A stretch of 22,016 nt of DNA from positions 1-22,016 of IMG/VR virus record IMGVR_UViG_3300032893_000293; one strand, 5' to 3'. The first letter of the stretch is position 1, and each line of letters starts with the position of its first letter. The DNA is from a virus. Positions 5,590 through 11,708 of this stretch are shown here, one piece after another. The position numbers were made by a program, and so were the translations under genes. Under the pieces are notes generated by a model. The model had not been told where the DNA came from and ran no database searches. It saw nothing but the letters and a program-made list of their open reading frames with translations.

Positions 5590-5857
5590 AGACAAGAACG
5601 TCCTCACGCTGCTGTGCCCGGAGGGCACGAACCTCTGGCTGAACCGCTACGCCTTTGAGCGTGGGGTCAGCAAGAACAAGCTGTGCATGGACCTGCTCAC
5701 GCTGGCGGTCATCGCCGGCTGGGACCCGGACGACCCGACGCTCCAGCCGAAACGAGTGGGGGCTCCGCTCCCGCAGCCGCCGGTGAACCCACCGGGCAAG
5801 CCGTTCTACCTCGATACGCTCCCGTTCCGTCTCCCGCAGGATAGCGATGGCGACTAA
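5573..5857 (+). CDS. Ribbon-helix-helix-like protein B with Pro-rich tail (94 aa)
   Basis: Residues 9-50 (NVLTLLCPEGTNLWLNRYAF and onward to LLTLAVIAGW) repeat the strand-helix-helix pattern of its neighbours. The rest is a Pro-rich tail (PLPQPPVNPPGKP) that probably binds partners. GAGAGG lies about 11 nt upstream of the ATG at 5573, which is 17 nt inside the previous gene. The tandem arrangement suggests a duplicated regulator family. The strand carries a Cys in the DNA-facing region, so binding is less certain than in protein A. Confidence 0.45.
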   Translation: MPKRPKDKNVLTLLCPEGTNLWLNRYAFERGVSKNKLCMDLLTLAVIAGWDPDDPTLQPKRVGAPLPQPPVNPPGKPFYLDTLPFRLPQDSDGD

Positions 5858-6335
5858 CGAGTACACAAAGCTAAAAGAAAGGGCTGACCGCGCCGCCCGC
5901 AAGGCGAAGGGCACGGTGCCCCTGTCACGCATCCGCGTGAGCATCGCGCTGTACCGTAGCCTCGTCGAGATGTGCGAGAAGCACGGCTGCACCATGTCCG
6001 AGGCGATGAAGTGGGCACTCGAAGAAGGAGTCAAGGTCTTCGGGGCTCGCGTCCAACGCCCGCGTCTCAACATCACACGAGCGATGCCTGAGTTTAACGA
6101 CGAGGCGCTCCGCATCGGCGACGACAGCGTGAAGGCGCTGCTGAAACGGGCGCGGCAGAGCCGCGCAGCAGGAACCAACACGGTCGTTATCGAAGAAGAG
6201 CCGTCGGACATTGAGCGGTTCATTAAAGCCGCAGTAGACTCCGGAGCACTGTCCGCGATTCCCGCAGACGTGCTCCTGCCGAGCACCGGGCCAGAGGCAC
6301 CGGAGCCAGAAGAGGAACCCATTGAGCAAGAGTAA
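5847..6335 (+). CDS. Ribbon-helix-helix-like protein C with extended C-terminus (162 aa)
   Basis: After a basic N-terminal helix (YTKLKERADRAARKAKG), residues 26-66 show strand and helices (SRIRVSIALYRSLVEMCEKH and onward to ALEEGVKVFG) like the two preceding proteins. The C-terminal 95 residues are unique and end in an acidic tail (PEAPEPEEEPIEQE). Acidic tails of DNA-binding proteins often modulate DNA or protein contacts. The start at 5847 overlaps the previous gene by 11 nt. Its stop overlaps the exonuclease start. It could be a nucleoid-like or regulatory protein. Confidence 0.5.
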   Translation: MATNEYTKLKERADRAARKAKGTVPLSRIRVSIALYRSLVEMCEKHGCTMSEAMKWALEEGVKVFGARVQRPRLNITRAMPEFNDEALRIGDDSVKALLKRARQSRAAGTNTVVIEEEPSDIERFIKAAVDSGALSAIPADVLLPSTGPEAPEPEEEPIEQE

Positions 6336-7014
6336 TGAACCCAAGATTCTACTGTACGATATCGAGACTACTAACCTCGCTGCAGACTTCGGTACTTGTC
6401 TCTGTATTGGTTACAAGTGGCTTGGGACTAATCGGGTGTCAGTACCTAGCATCATGGACTACGACGGCTGGCGGGATGACCCAACATATGATGGGCATCT
6501 TCTTGCCGACTTCCGCGACGTTTACGAGCAGGCCGACATGGTCGTCACCTACTACGGTAAGGGCTTCGATATTAAGTTCCTGCAAGCGAAAATGCTTGAA
6601 TGGGACTTGGGTATTCTTCCCAACACTCCCCACGTTGACCTATACTTTACTGTCAAGCACAACCTACGCTTGTCCCGCCGCTCCCTTGCAAACGTGGGTT
6701 ACTTTCTTGGACTCAACGCCGAGAAAACTCCAATCGAAGGCAAGATGTGGAGAAGTGCTCAGGCTGGTAACCACAAGGCTATCAAGTACGTCATCGACCA
6801 CTGTCGTGCAGACGTACTTGTGCTGGAAGAGGCATATCTCAAACTACGGCCCCTGGTACGCACTCACCCCCGTGTCCGTGGTTGGGACCCGTGTCGGGTC
6901 TGTGGAAGCAACCATCTGCAGCACCGTGGACCTGCAATCACTGTAACTAAAGGTGCCCGTCACCGCGTGCAGTGCCAAGACTGCGGTGCCTGGGAGACTC
7001 GCAGTGGCAAGTAA
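6322..7014 (+). CDS. DnaQ-like 3'-5' exonuclease (RNase H-like fold) with C-terminal zinc ribbon
   Basis: The 230-aa product carries the DEDD exonuclease motifs: YDIETT (D13, E15), YYGKGFDIKFL (D83), and YVIDHCRADVLVLEEAY (D159/D164). They fit the predicted RNase_H_2/DnaQ-like exonuclease family. A four-Cys zinc ribbon follows (C191, C194, C218, C221) and may guide it to DNA. The start is TTG at 6322, supported by GAGGA 5 nt upstream; no ATG is available in frame nearby. The gene looks AT-richer than its neighbours, hinting at a separate origin. It probably acts in phage DNA replication, repair or recombination. Confidence 0.7.
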   Translation: MSKSNEPKILLYDIETTNLAADFGTCLCIGYKWLGTNRVSVPSIMDYDGWRDDPTYDGHLLADFRDVYEQADMVVTYYGKGFDIKFLQAKMLEWDLGILPNTPHVDLYFTVKHNLRLSRRSLANVGYFLGLNAEKTPIEGKMWRSAQAGNHKAIKYVIDHCRADVLVLEEAYLKLRPLVRTHPRVRGWDPCRVCGSNHLQHRGPAITVTKGARHRVQCQDCGAWETRSGK

Positions 7015-7294
7015 ACCCATCGAGCCTTTCGAGGTCGTTGTCGTCACGTGGGTTGACGCATACCAGGACGGGTCCGCTCAGGTCAACACTATCCAGGAAG
7101 CACTGGATATTTACAAGCCGGCTGTGCGGCAAACCGTTGGGCACCTTGTCCACCGCGACGATAAGCTTACCATCACCGCCGACACGGCCGACCCGTCCAA
7201 AGAACATCCCAACGCCTGCGGTGGTTTGTTCTACATCCCATCGTCGCTAGTCGTCTCCGTCACGAGGCCCCGTAAGCGTCGTGCCAAAAAGTAA
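7004..7294 (+). CDS. Hypothetical protein (96 aa)
   Basis: The product begins MASKPIEPFEVVVVTWVDAY and alternates beta strands (FEVVVVTWVDAY, DKLTITADTA, LFYIPSSLVVSVTR) with a short helix (TIQEALDIYK), ending in a basic RPRKRRAKK tail. Such short beta proteins with this VxVxWxDA start are common beside phage replication genes, but have no known function. The start is GTG at 7004, with GGGAG 7 nt upstream. The gene overlaps the exonuclease by 11 nt and the phosphatase by 14 nt. Confidence 0.55.
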   Translation: MASKPIEPFEVVVVTWVDAYQDGSAQVNTIQEALDIYKPAVRQTVGHLVHRDDKLTITADTADPSKEHPNACGGLFYIPSSLVVSVTRPRKRRAKK

Positions 7295-7607
7295 CGGGTG
7301 GATTGGTGTTGACTTCGACGGAACCCTGGCCCACCATACCTCGGGCCAAGCCGGGCTCGGGGCGCCCCTACAGCCCATGCTGCGCCGAGTCAAGCGCTGG
7401 CTGGCAGACGGTAAGGACGTCCGCATCGTCACCGCCCGAGTCAACACCAAGAACGGCCACACAGAACGGGAGGCCATCAAGGCATGGCTGAAGAAACACG
7501 TCGGGCAGGAACTGCCCGTTACCGCATCGAAGAGTCCAAACATGACAGTGCTCTACGACGACCGTGCCGTACGTATGGTCAAGAACACCGGGAGGGTGAA
7601 GCGCTAG
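7281..7607 (+). CDS. HAD-superfamily phosphatase, small phage type
   Basis: The 108-aa product has all HAD motifs: VDFDGTLAH (D11, D13), VRIVTAR (T51), K84, and MTVLYDDRAV (D93, D94). Length and order fit the compact phage HAD hydrolases, which have no large cap domain. They probably remove phosphate from nucleotides or DNA 5' ends; the substrate is unknown. The start is GTG at 7281, without a strong Shine-Dalgarno, so translation may be coupled to the overlapping gene upstream. Its stop abuts the next ATG. Confidence 0.7.
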   Translation: MPKSNGWIGVDFDGTLAHHTSGQAGLGAPLQPMLRRVKRWLADGKDVRIVTARVNTKNGHTEREAIKAWLKKHVGQELPVTASKSPNMTVLYDDRAVRMVKNTGRVKR

Positions 7608-7883
7608 ATGCGGCTCGTCGCTCCTGGTTCACTAAGCATCGAGCCTTTCCTTGGCTCTGGTGTCACGCCTGGCGGTATACAAGTGGAGTACCACGAGAGC
7701 TACCCGCCCGTTCTGGGTCGTGTCCTTGCGGTACATCCGACTGTGACGGAATGCTCCCCGGGTGATGTCGTCGTGTTTCGCCCCTACGCGTACGACGAGG
7801 AAGACTATACCAGGGGCACAATCAAAGTTCTGTACGAGAAAGACGTACGTGCCGTAATAGAAGGGTATCCAGATGTCGAGTAA
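7608..7883 (+). CDS. GroES-like (Cpn10-fold) protein, divergent copy 1
   Basis: The 91-aa product follows the co-chaperonin pattern. A first strand LSIEP is followed by a flexible GSGVTPGGIQV segment at the place of the GroEL-binding mobile loop (GGI-x-V). Then come VLGRVLAVHP (the GxVLAVG strand), SPGDVVVFRPYAY (VGDxVxF) and DVRAVIEG (the ILAVIE end). It would form rings that cap host GroEL, or a structural relative of them. The ATG directly follows the phosphatase stop; GGGAGG lies about 12 nt upstream. It is more divergent than copy 2 at 8105. Confidence 0.6.
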   Translation: MRLVAPGSLSIEPFLGSGVTPGGIQVEYHESYPPVLGRVLAVHPTVTECSPGDVVVFRPYAYDEEDYTRGTIKVLYEKDVRAVIEGYPDVE

Positions 7884-8115
7884 AATACTAGGCCCGAAGG
7901 GGGAGCCCCTTGGGGAAGACACAAACCGACTCCCGCTTCCGATGGCGGAAATTCAAGTCGAGGGCGGAAAGGTGCTTCGCGTACCGCTTGTGGCTGTCGC
8001 AGCGCTCAGTATCGGAGCAGTCGACCAACTCACCACTGCCATCGTCGCCTGCCTCCGGGCCTCCGAGGCCGAAGCCACCGACGCCGAGTTCACGGAGGCT
8101 GTCGATGCGGCTTAG
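7873..8115 (+). CDS. Small hypothetical protein between the two GroES-like genes (80 aa)
   Basis: The product, MSSKILGPKGEPLGEDTNRL..., has a polar N-terminus, a strand-like EIQVEGGKVLRVPLVAV, an Ala-rich helix and an acidic C-terminus (ASEAEATDAEF). I do not recognise it. It overlaps copy 1 by 11 nt and copy 2 by 11 nt, so all three are co-translated. The GKVLRVPL segment hints at a small beta barrel, but this is weak. Confidence 0.5.
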   Translation: MSSKILGPKGEPLGEDTNRLPLPMAEIQVEGGKVLRVPLVAVAALSIGAVDQLTTAIVACLRASEAEATDAEFTEAVDAA

Positions 8116-8380
8116 GCCATGTGGCGACCGTATGGTCGTCAAGCAGGCGTTGAAGGATGAGCAGCTACCCAGCGGCATCTACCTGCCCGAGTTCGAGCTT
8201 GACAACTGCAACGAGGGCACGGTGTTGCGCCTCGGCTTCCCTGGGACCGCCCCAGCCGAGGTGGGGGAGCGCGTCGTGTTCGTCTCCTATGGTGGAACTG
8301 AGGTGACCCTGGACGGGGAAAAGTACCTCATACTGGACTACAAGCACATCCTCTGCGTGGTGGAACCCAAAGGTGCGTAA
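8105..8380 (+). CDS. GroES-like co-chaperonin, copy 2
   Basis: The 91-aa product aligns by eye along the whole Cpn10 family: LRPCGDRMVVKQ (RPLxDRVVVK), a mobile-loop-like LPSGIYLPE carrying the GI-x-L tripeptide, EGTVLRLGFPG, VGERVVFVSYGGTEV, LDGEKYLIL and HILCVVE. It should assemble into a seven-fold cap on host GroEL and help fold phage proteins, as gp31 of T4 does. GGAGG lies 6 nt before the ATG at 8105. The lysis genes follow directly (8-nt overlap). Confidence 0.8.
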   Translation: MRLRPCGDRMVVKQALKDEQLPSGIYLPEFELDNCNEGTVLRLGFPGTAPAEVGERVVFVSYGGTEVTLDGEKYLILDYKHILCVVEPKGA

Positions 8381-8843
8381 CGGCCTCGCGGCAGGGCCGC
8401 TCCCCCAAGGGCTCAACCTCCCCGGCGCGGCCATCATTGAGAAGGCATGCCTGGTCCCGCCGACGGCGTCTCCCTTCCTTGTCTACGCCATCAAGGTAAA
8501 CGAGACCGGCTCTAGCCTCGTGCCGGACGTCGTCTCTGGCGACGGCGGCCATGGCTGGATGCAGCTGACCTCTTCCTACCCAGACCCGGGTTGGGCGGAC
8601 CCCTACACCAACGTGCTATACGCCATTCAGCACTTCATCCTGCCAGCTGAGGACTTCTGGGCCGGCAAAGGCTACCAAGGCTACGACCTCGTCCGCTGTA
8701 TCGCCGCCGACTACAACGAGGGCGAGGGCGCAGCCTGGCGCGACCACATGGCTGGGGACGTTGATTGGCACACCACTAACCACTACGCCGACCGCGCCCT
8801 GGCTCACTACCGGGCTCTTGTGGGCGGCAAGCTCCCTTTCTAG
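8373..8843 (+). CDS. Endolysin, lysozyme/transglycosylase-like
   Basis: The 156-aa product has the core of lytic transglycosylase/lysozyme-like enzymes. The catalytic glutamate is in AIKVNETGSSL (E44). It is followed by GHGWMQLT (60-66, the GxGxMQLT motif), a NVLYAIQHF helix (80-88) and CIAADYNEGEG (the AYNxG motif, about 109-119). It cleaves the glycan strands of peptidoglycan at lysis. There is no signal peptide, so export through the holin next door is expected. The start is GTG at 8373 with only a weak ribosome site. It is one catalytic domain with no wall-binding domain visible. Confidence 0.75.
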   Translation: MRNGLAAGPLPQGLNLPGAAIIEKACLVPPTASPFLVYAIKVNETGSSLVPDVVSGDGGHGWMQLTSSYPDPGWADPYTNVLYAIQHFILPAEDFWAGKGYQGYDLVRCIAADYNEGEGAAWRDHMAGDVDWHTTNHYADRALAHYRALVGGKLPF

Positions 8844-8850
8844 GACCTGC

Positions 8851-8856
8851 TATACT
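8851..8856 (+). promoter_or_regulatory. TANNNT element, possible leaderless promoter of the holin
   Basis: TATACT lies 6 nt before the ATG at 8863, the spacing expected if transcription starts at the A of the start codon. No -35 is recognisable. It is one of four such sites in the window. Confidence 0.3.
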
Positions 8857-9054
8857 ATGGCTATGCCCTCCGTTACCGACATCCATCCTAAAGTCCAAGC
8901 CGGCGGCGTCGGTTTTTTCCTCGCCACCGTTGTCTTGTCGCTGCTCGGCCAGTATGCCAACTACCACCCCGACCAGGTTACGACTGAGGCCATCATCGGG
9001 CTGTTTACGTTTGCTGCAGCCTACATCCAACCTGCTACACCGAAAGGCGCCTAA
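8857..9054 (+). CDS. Holin (two transmembrane segments)
   Basis: The 65-aa product, MAMPSVTDIHPKVQAGGVGF..., has two hydrophobic segments (about 16-33 and 44-59) joined by a polar NYHPDQVTTE turn. This is the class II holin layout, and the IHPKVxAG start is seen in holins of actinophages. It forms the membrane lesion that releases the endolysin encoded immediately upstream. A second ATG at 8863 lies exactly 6 nt after TATACT (8851-8856), so a leaderless start giving 63 aa is possible. Otherwise only AGGA about 11 nt upstream supports 8857. Confidence 0.7.
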   Translation: MAMPSVTDIHPKVQAGGVGFFLATVVLSLLGQYANYHPDQVTTEAIIGLFTFAAAYIQPATPKGA

Positions 9055-9314
9055 TGACTACCCTCCAGTTCATCGAGGCCGCGCTCAAGGACTCCATTGA
9101 GTTCGAGCAAGGCAAACCGGTTACGATTCAAATTGACCCTTTGGTTCTCTCCAACGGGCTGAGCATCTCCCTCAAGATTGACAGCCTTGACGTTGTCATT
9201 CCGGGAGGCCAGTCCTACGACACGCCCATTCAAGCTGCGCACGTGACGCTCCCGCTTCTCGGCGCGGCCGTCATTACTGCCGGGGAAAACTCGGTCGTAA
9301 TCCAGAAAGCATAG
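9054..9314 (+). CDS. Hypothetical protein (86 aa)
   Basis: The product starts MTTLQFIEAALKDSIEFEQG. A helix is followed by strongly alternating strands (VTIQIDPLVL, LSISLKIDSLDVVIP, HVTLPLL, NSVVIQKA), so a small beta-sandwich is likely. I recognise no family. It begins one base inside the holin stop (TAATG) and belongs to the same operon. It could be a lysis accessory or a minor virion protein; nothing decides. Confidence 0.55.
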   Translation: MTTLQFIEAALKDSIEFEQGKPVTIQIDPLVLSNGLSISLKIDSLDVVIPGGQSYDTPIQAAHVTLPLLGAAVITAGENSVVIQKA

Positions 9315-9317
9315 CCT

Positions 9318-11246
9318 GTGGCAGACCAGGGAGCGCCCGGCCTTGACGAGATTCTCCGCGGCCTCGTACAACATCTAACCGGGGGCAACCCAGACCAGAA
9401 CGTACAGCCCCCACAAGGGCCAACCCCGACGCGTCCCGACCAGTTACCTGTGGTCGGGCGCGTCAAGGCGAAGCCGGCGAAGTCGTCCGCCCCGCCGCAG
9501 TCACCTGGTAAGGCCAGTAAACCACAACAAGGCTCGAAGCCGGCTGCAAAAGGGAAGCCCGCGCCTAAGATGACGGGCGGCGGTTTCGAGGCTCCCGGCA
9601 TCGGCAATGCCGACTATGGCAACCCGTACGCCAAGGCGCCGAAGGGTGAGACGGCTGAGCAGCACCGCATCCGTGAGAATGCGTACTACCAGTGGCAGCG
9701 CACGAACGCTGAGGCCTCTGGCGACCAGAACATGGTCAATCAGATTTACACGAAGCGCGGTGAAGTTGCGCCCGAAGTACGTGGCAACCTAGACCCGACG
9801 CAAGCGTTCATGAACCGCATCTCGAATGCAATGCAGCCGTGGGTCAACCCACAGGTGCCTATCATCGGTTCCGCTGCGCAGATGAATACGCCCGGCGGTC
9901 GTGAGCAGAACATGGTCGAGAACCTTGGGATAGGCGCATTGGGCGGTCGTGCCGCCGAGATGATTATCCCGAAACTGATTCAGACCATCGGTATGGAGCG
10001 TGTCATCGGCCTGTTCGGTCCGCGTGCGGTACAGGCGGCCGTTCGCGCAGGAGTACGTGGCCCCGCTGGTACCCGTGCTGCTGGTTACACGTCGCGCATG
10101 GGTAATATTGCAAAGACGGAGCCCGAGGTCGCCGCTAAGATGCGAGGACCGTCCGGTGCCGCTCCGAAGCCGCAAGCACCTGCTGGTCCCGCCGCTGCAC
10201 GTCCTGCCCCGGCTAGTCCGCAATCAGGGCTAACGCCGTCACAGATTCTCGCACAACGCGCTCAGGCTGCTGCGCCGAAGCCTGCGCAAGCCGCAGCCCC
10301 GCAAGCGCCGTCGCAAACGATTCAAGCGCGGCCCGCTCCCGCAGAGGCGGCGACTCCTCCGAAGCCGGCGGCTAAGCCAGCTCCGGCGAAGCCAGCGAAG
10401 GCTGCACCCGCAGAGGCCCCTAAGACGGCTGCAACGCCGGAGCGCAACGATGAGTGGTCGGAGTGGCTGAAAAAGCACCCGCACCCCGACAACTGGGACA
10501 GCATGTCGAAGGCGGAGCGCAGGGCGTGGAATAGCGACCAGGCCGCCAAGATGCGTGCTTCCAGGAGCCCGAAGACAAAGACTGAGAAGCCGGCGAAGAG
10601 TACGACCGCCCGTGAGAAGATAAAAACGCAGGCCGCGTCTACGGAACCGGATGTCGCGAAGCGACGCGCCGCGGCCGAGGCCAACCGCAAGGCGCTAGAA
10701 GCGGCGAATCCGCGGCGCGAAGGCGAAACCACGTCGGCGTACAACAAGCGCATTCACCAGCTAGGTCGTGCGGAGAAGATTGCTGCCAAGAAAGCTGCCG
10801 CTGCGGAAGAGCCAGCATTGGGTGCCAGCACCCAAGCCGCGCGGCGTAGCCAAGCCAAGAAGACGGAAGCGACATCATCCGACAAGCCGGCATCCGTTCC
10901 GTTTAGTAAGTTCACGAAGTCCAAGCCGCTTGAGGGTGACGCCCTCGACGCTAAGATTCGCGCTGACCGTCTGAAAGAGGCGGCCAAGAAGGCCGCTGCT
11001 GAAGGCAAAGGACATCTGCCCCAAACGCCCGAGCCCGCCCCCAAGCTGTCTGAGCTCGACGCGACTGCGACCAAGTTCAAGAAGTTCAAGGACCACTGGG
11101 ACGCGAAGAAGATGGGGACGCACGCTAAGATGGTGGAAGCGTGGGAGGCGTTCTCCAAGAAGTCGCAGGCGGAGCAAGACGAGATTATGCAGCTGTGGGA
11201 GGGCGCAACACGTAACCGCGGACGCGGCAGTAGGCCGAGGAGTTAA
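9318..11246 (+). CDS. Large Ala/Pro/Lys-rich, mostly disordered protein (642 aa)
   Basis: Function not recognised. A short N-terminal helix (GLDEILRGLVQHLTGG) and Pro/Lys-rich linker come first. A more ordered block follows (about 95-260: AYYQWQRTNAEASGDQNMVN and an AEMIIPKLIQTIGMERVIGL segment), which resembles membrane-interacting virion proteins. From about 275 to 375 it is a PAKPAP/APAPKP tract, then charged helices (EWSEWLKKHPHPDNWDSMSK, ATKFKKFKDHWDAKKM) to a basic end. It starts at GTG 9318 with a weak ribosome site. Its place before the terminase suggests a virion-associated or ejected internal protein, by inference only. Confidence 0.5.
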   Translation: MADQGAPGLDEILRGLVQHLTGGNPDQNVQPPQGPTPTRPDQLPVVGRVKAKPAKSSAPPQSPGKASKPQQGSKPAAKGKPAPKMTGGGFEAPGIGNADYGNPYAKAPKGETAEQHRIRENAYYQWQRTNAEASGDQNMVNQIYTKRGEVAPEVRGNLDPTQAFMNRISNAMQPWVNPQVPIIGSAAQMNTPGGREQNMVENLGIGALGGRAAEMIIPKLIQTIGMERVIGLFGPRAVQAAVRAGVRGPAGTRAAGYTSRMGNIAKTEPEVAAKMRGPSGAAPKPQAPAGPAAARPAPASPQSGLTPSQILAQRAQAAAPKPAQAAAPQAPSQTIQARPAPAEAATPPKPAAKPAPAKPAKAAPAEAPKTAATPERNDEWSEWLKKHPHPDNWDSMSKAERRAWNSDQAAKMRASRSPKTKTEKPAKSTTAREKIKTQAASTEPDVAKRRAAAEANRKALEAANPRREGETTSAYNKRIHQLGRAEKIAAKKAAAAEEPALGASTQAARRSQAKKTEATSSDKPASVPFSKFTKSKPLEGDALDAKIRADRLKEAAKKAAAEGKGHLPQTPEPAPKLSELDATATKFKKFKDHWDAKKMGTHAKMVEAWEAFSKKSQAEQDEIMQLWEGATRNRGRGSRPRS

Positions 11247-11452
11247 TGCCAAAACTAGGACCCAAGGCGCCGAAGGCGGCCAAGAATAAGCGTATGCACG
11301 AGGAGATGCACAAGTTTAAGCACGGCCTCCTCAAGAGCTCGTCTGGACAGAAGGTTACGAAGCGTAGCCAGGCCATCGCTATTGGCTTGTCAGAGAGCGG
11401 CCAATCGAAGAAGGATTCTAACCGAAAGAAGCGGAATAAGGGGAGGCACTAG
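11246..11452 (+). CDS. DUF6496-like small basic protein
   Basis: The 68-aa product matches by eye the phage DUF6496 pattern: MHEEMHKFKHGLLKSSSGQK (basic helix with M-x3-K-HG-LxSGS) followed by VTKRSQAIAIGLSES, then a Lys/Arg-rich tail. Such proteins are common beside phage packaging genes; their function is unknown and nucleic-acid binding is plausible. It starts at TAATG overlap with the preceding gene, with GAGGAG just upstream. Confidence 0.6.
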   Translation: MPKLGPKAPKAAKNKRMHEEMHKFKHGLLKSSSGQKVTKRSQAIAIGLSESGQSKKDSNRKKRNKGRH

Positions 11453-11531
11453 ACCTGAGTGTCAAACCGATTACCCTTGAGGTAAAACAGAAACGTCAAC
11501 GCTCGGGCAAGTCCTATCTAAAGGAGGTTAC

Positions 11532-11708
11532 ATGGCAAAACCCAGATGGGTGGGTAAATGCGGAGTCTGTAGCAAGCCAGGTAAGTGGAGCCCTAAATCA
11601 ACCGGCTCTGGTAATGGATGGCTCTGGGAACAAGCGTGTGATTGCGATGGCGTCAAGGCCGATGCTCCAACGCCTGCCACCGCTGGAGGGAAAACAGGAA
11701 GAGGCTAA
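11532..11708 (+). CDS. Small zinc-ribbon-like protein overlapping the terminase start (58 aa)
   Basis: The product starts MAKPRWVGKCGVCSKPGKWS and has a CGVC knuckle (C10, C13) and CDC (C37, C39), a likely treble-clef or zinc ribbon. An ideal AAAGGAGG lies 4 nt before the ATG, the strongest ribosome site near here. It overlaps the terminase frame by 95 nt from 11614. The terminase frame is also open, without a start codon, back to about 11440, so the two frames compete over this stretch. The second Cys pair spacing is unusual. Confidence 0.5.
   Translation: MAKPRWVGKCGVCSKPGKWSPKSTGSGNGWLWEQACDCDGVKADAPTPATAGGKTGRG

Noticed and set aside
5480-6322. 280-codon open frame on the minus strand.
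   Set aside because: It spans several tightly overlapping plus-strand genes with convincing starts and motifs, and its Ser/Arg-rich product looks like a shadow.
10239-10753. DNA repeats within the Ala/Pro/Lys-rich gene, considered as a repeat array or CRISPR.
   Set aside because: The units are irregular codon-level repeats (AAGCC, GCGAAG) from low-complexity protein, without regular repeat-spacer structure.
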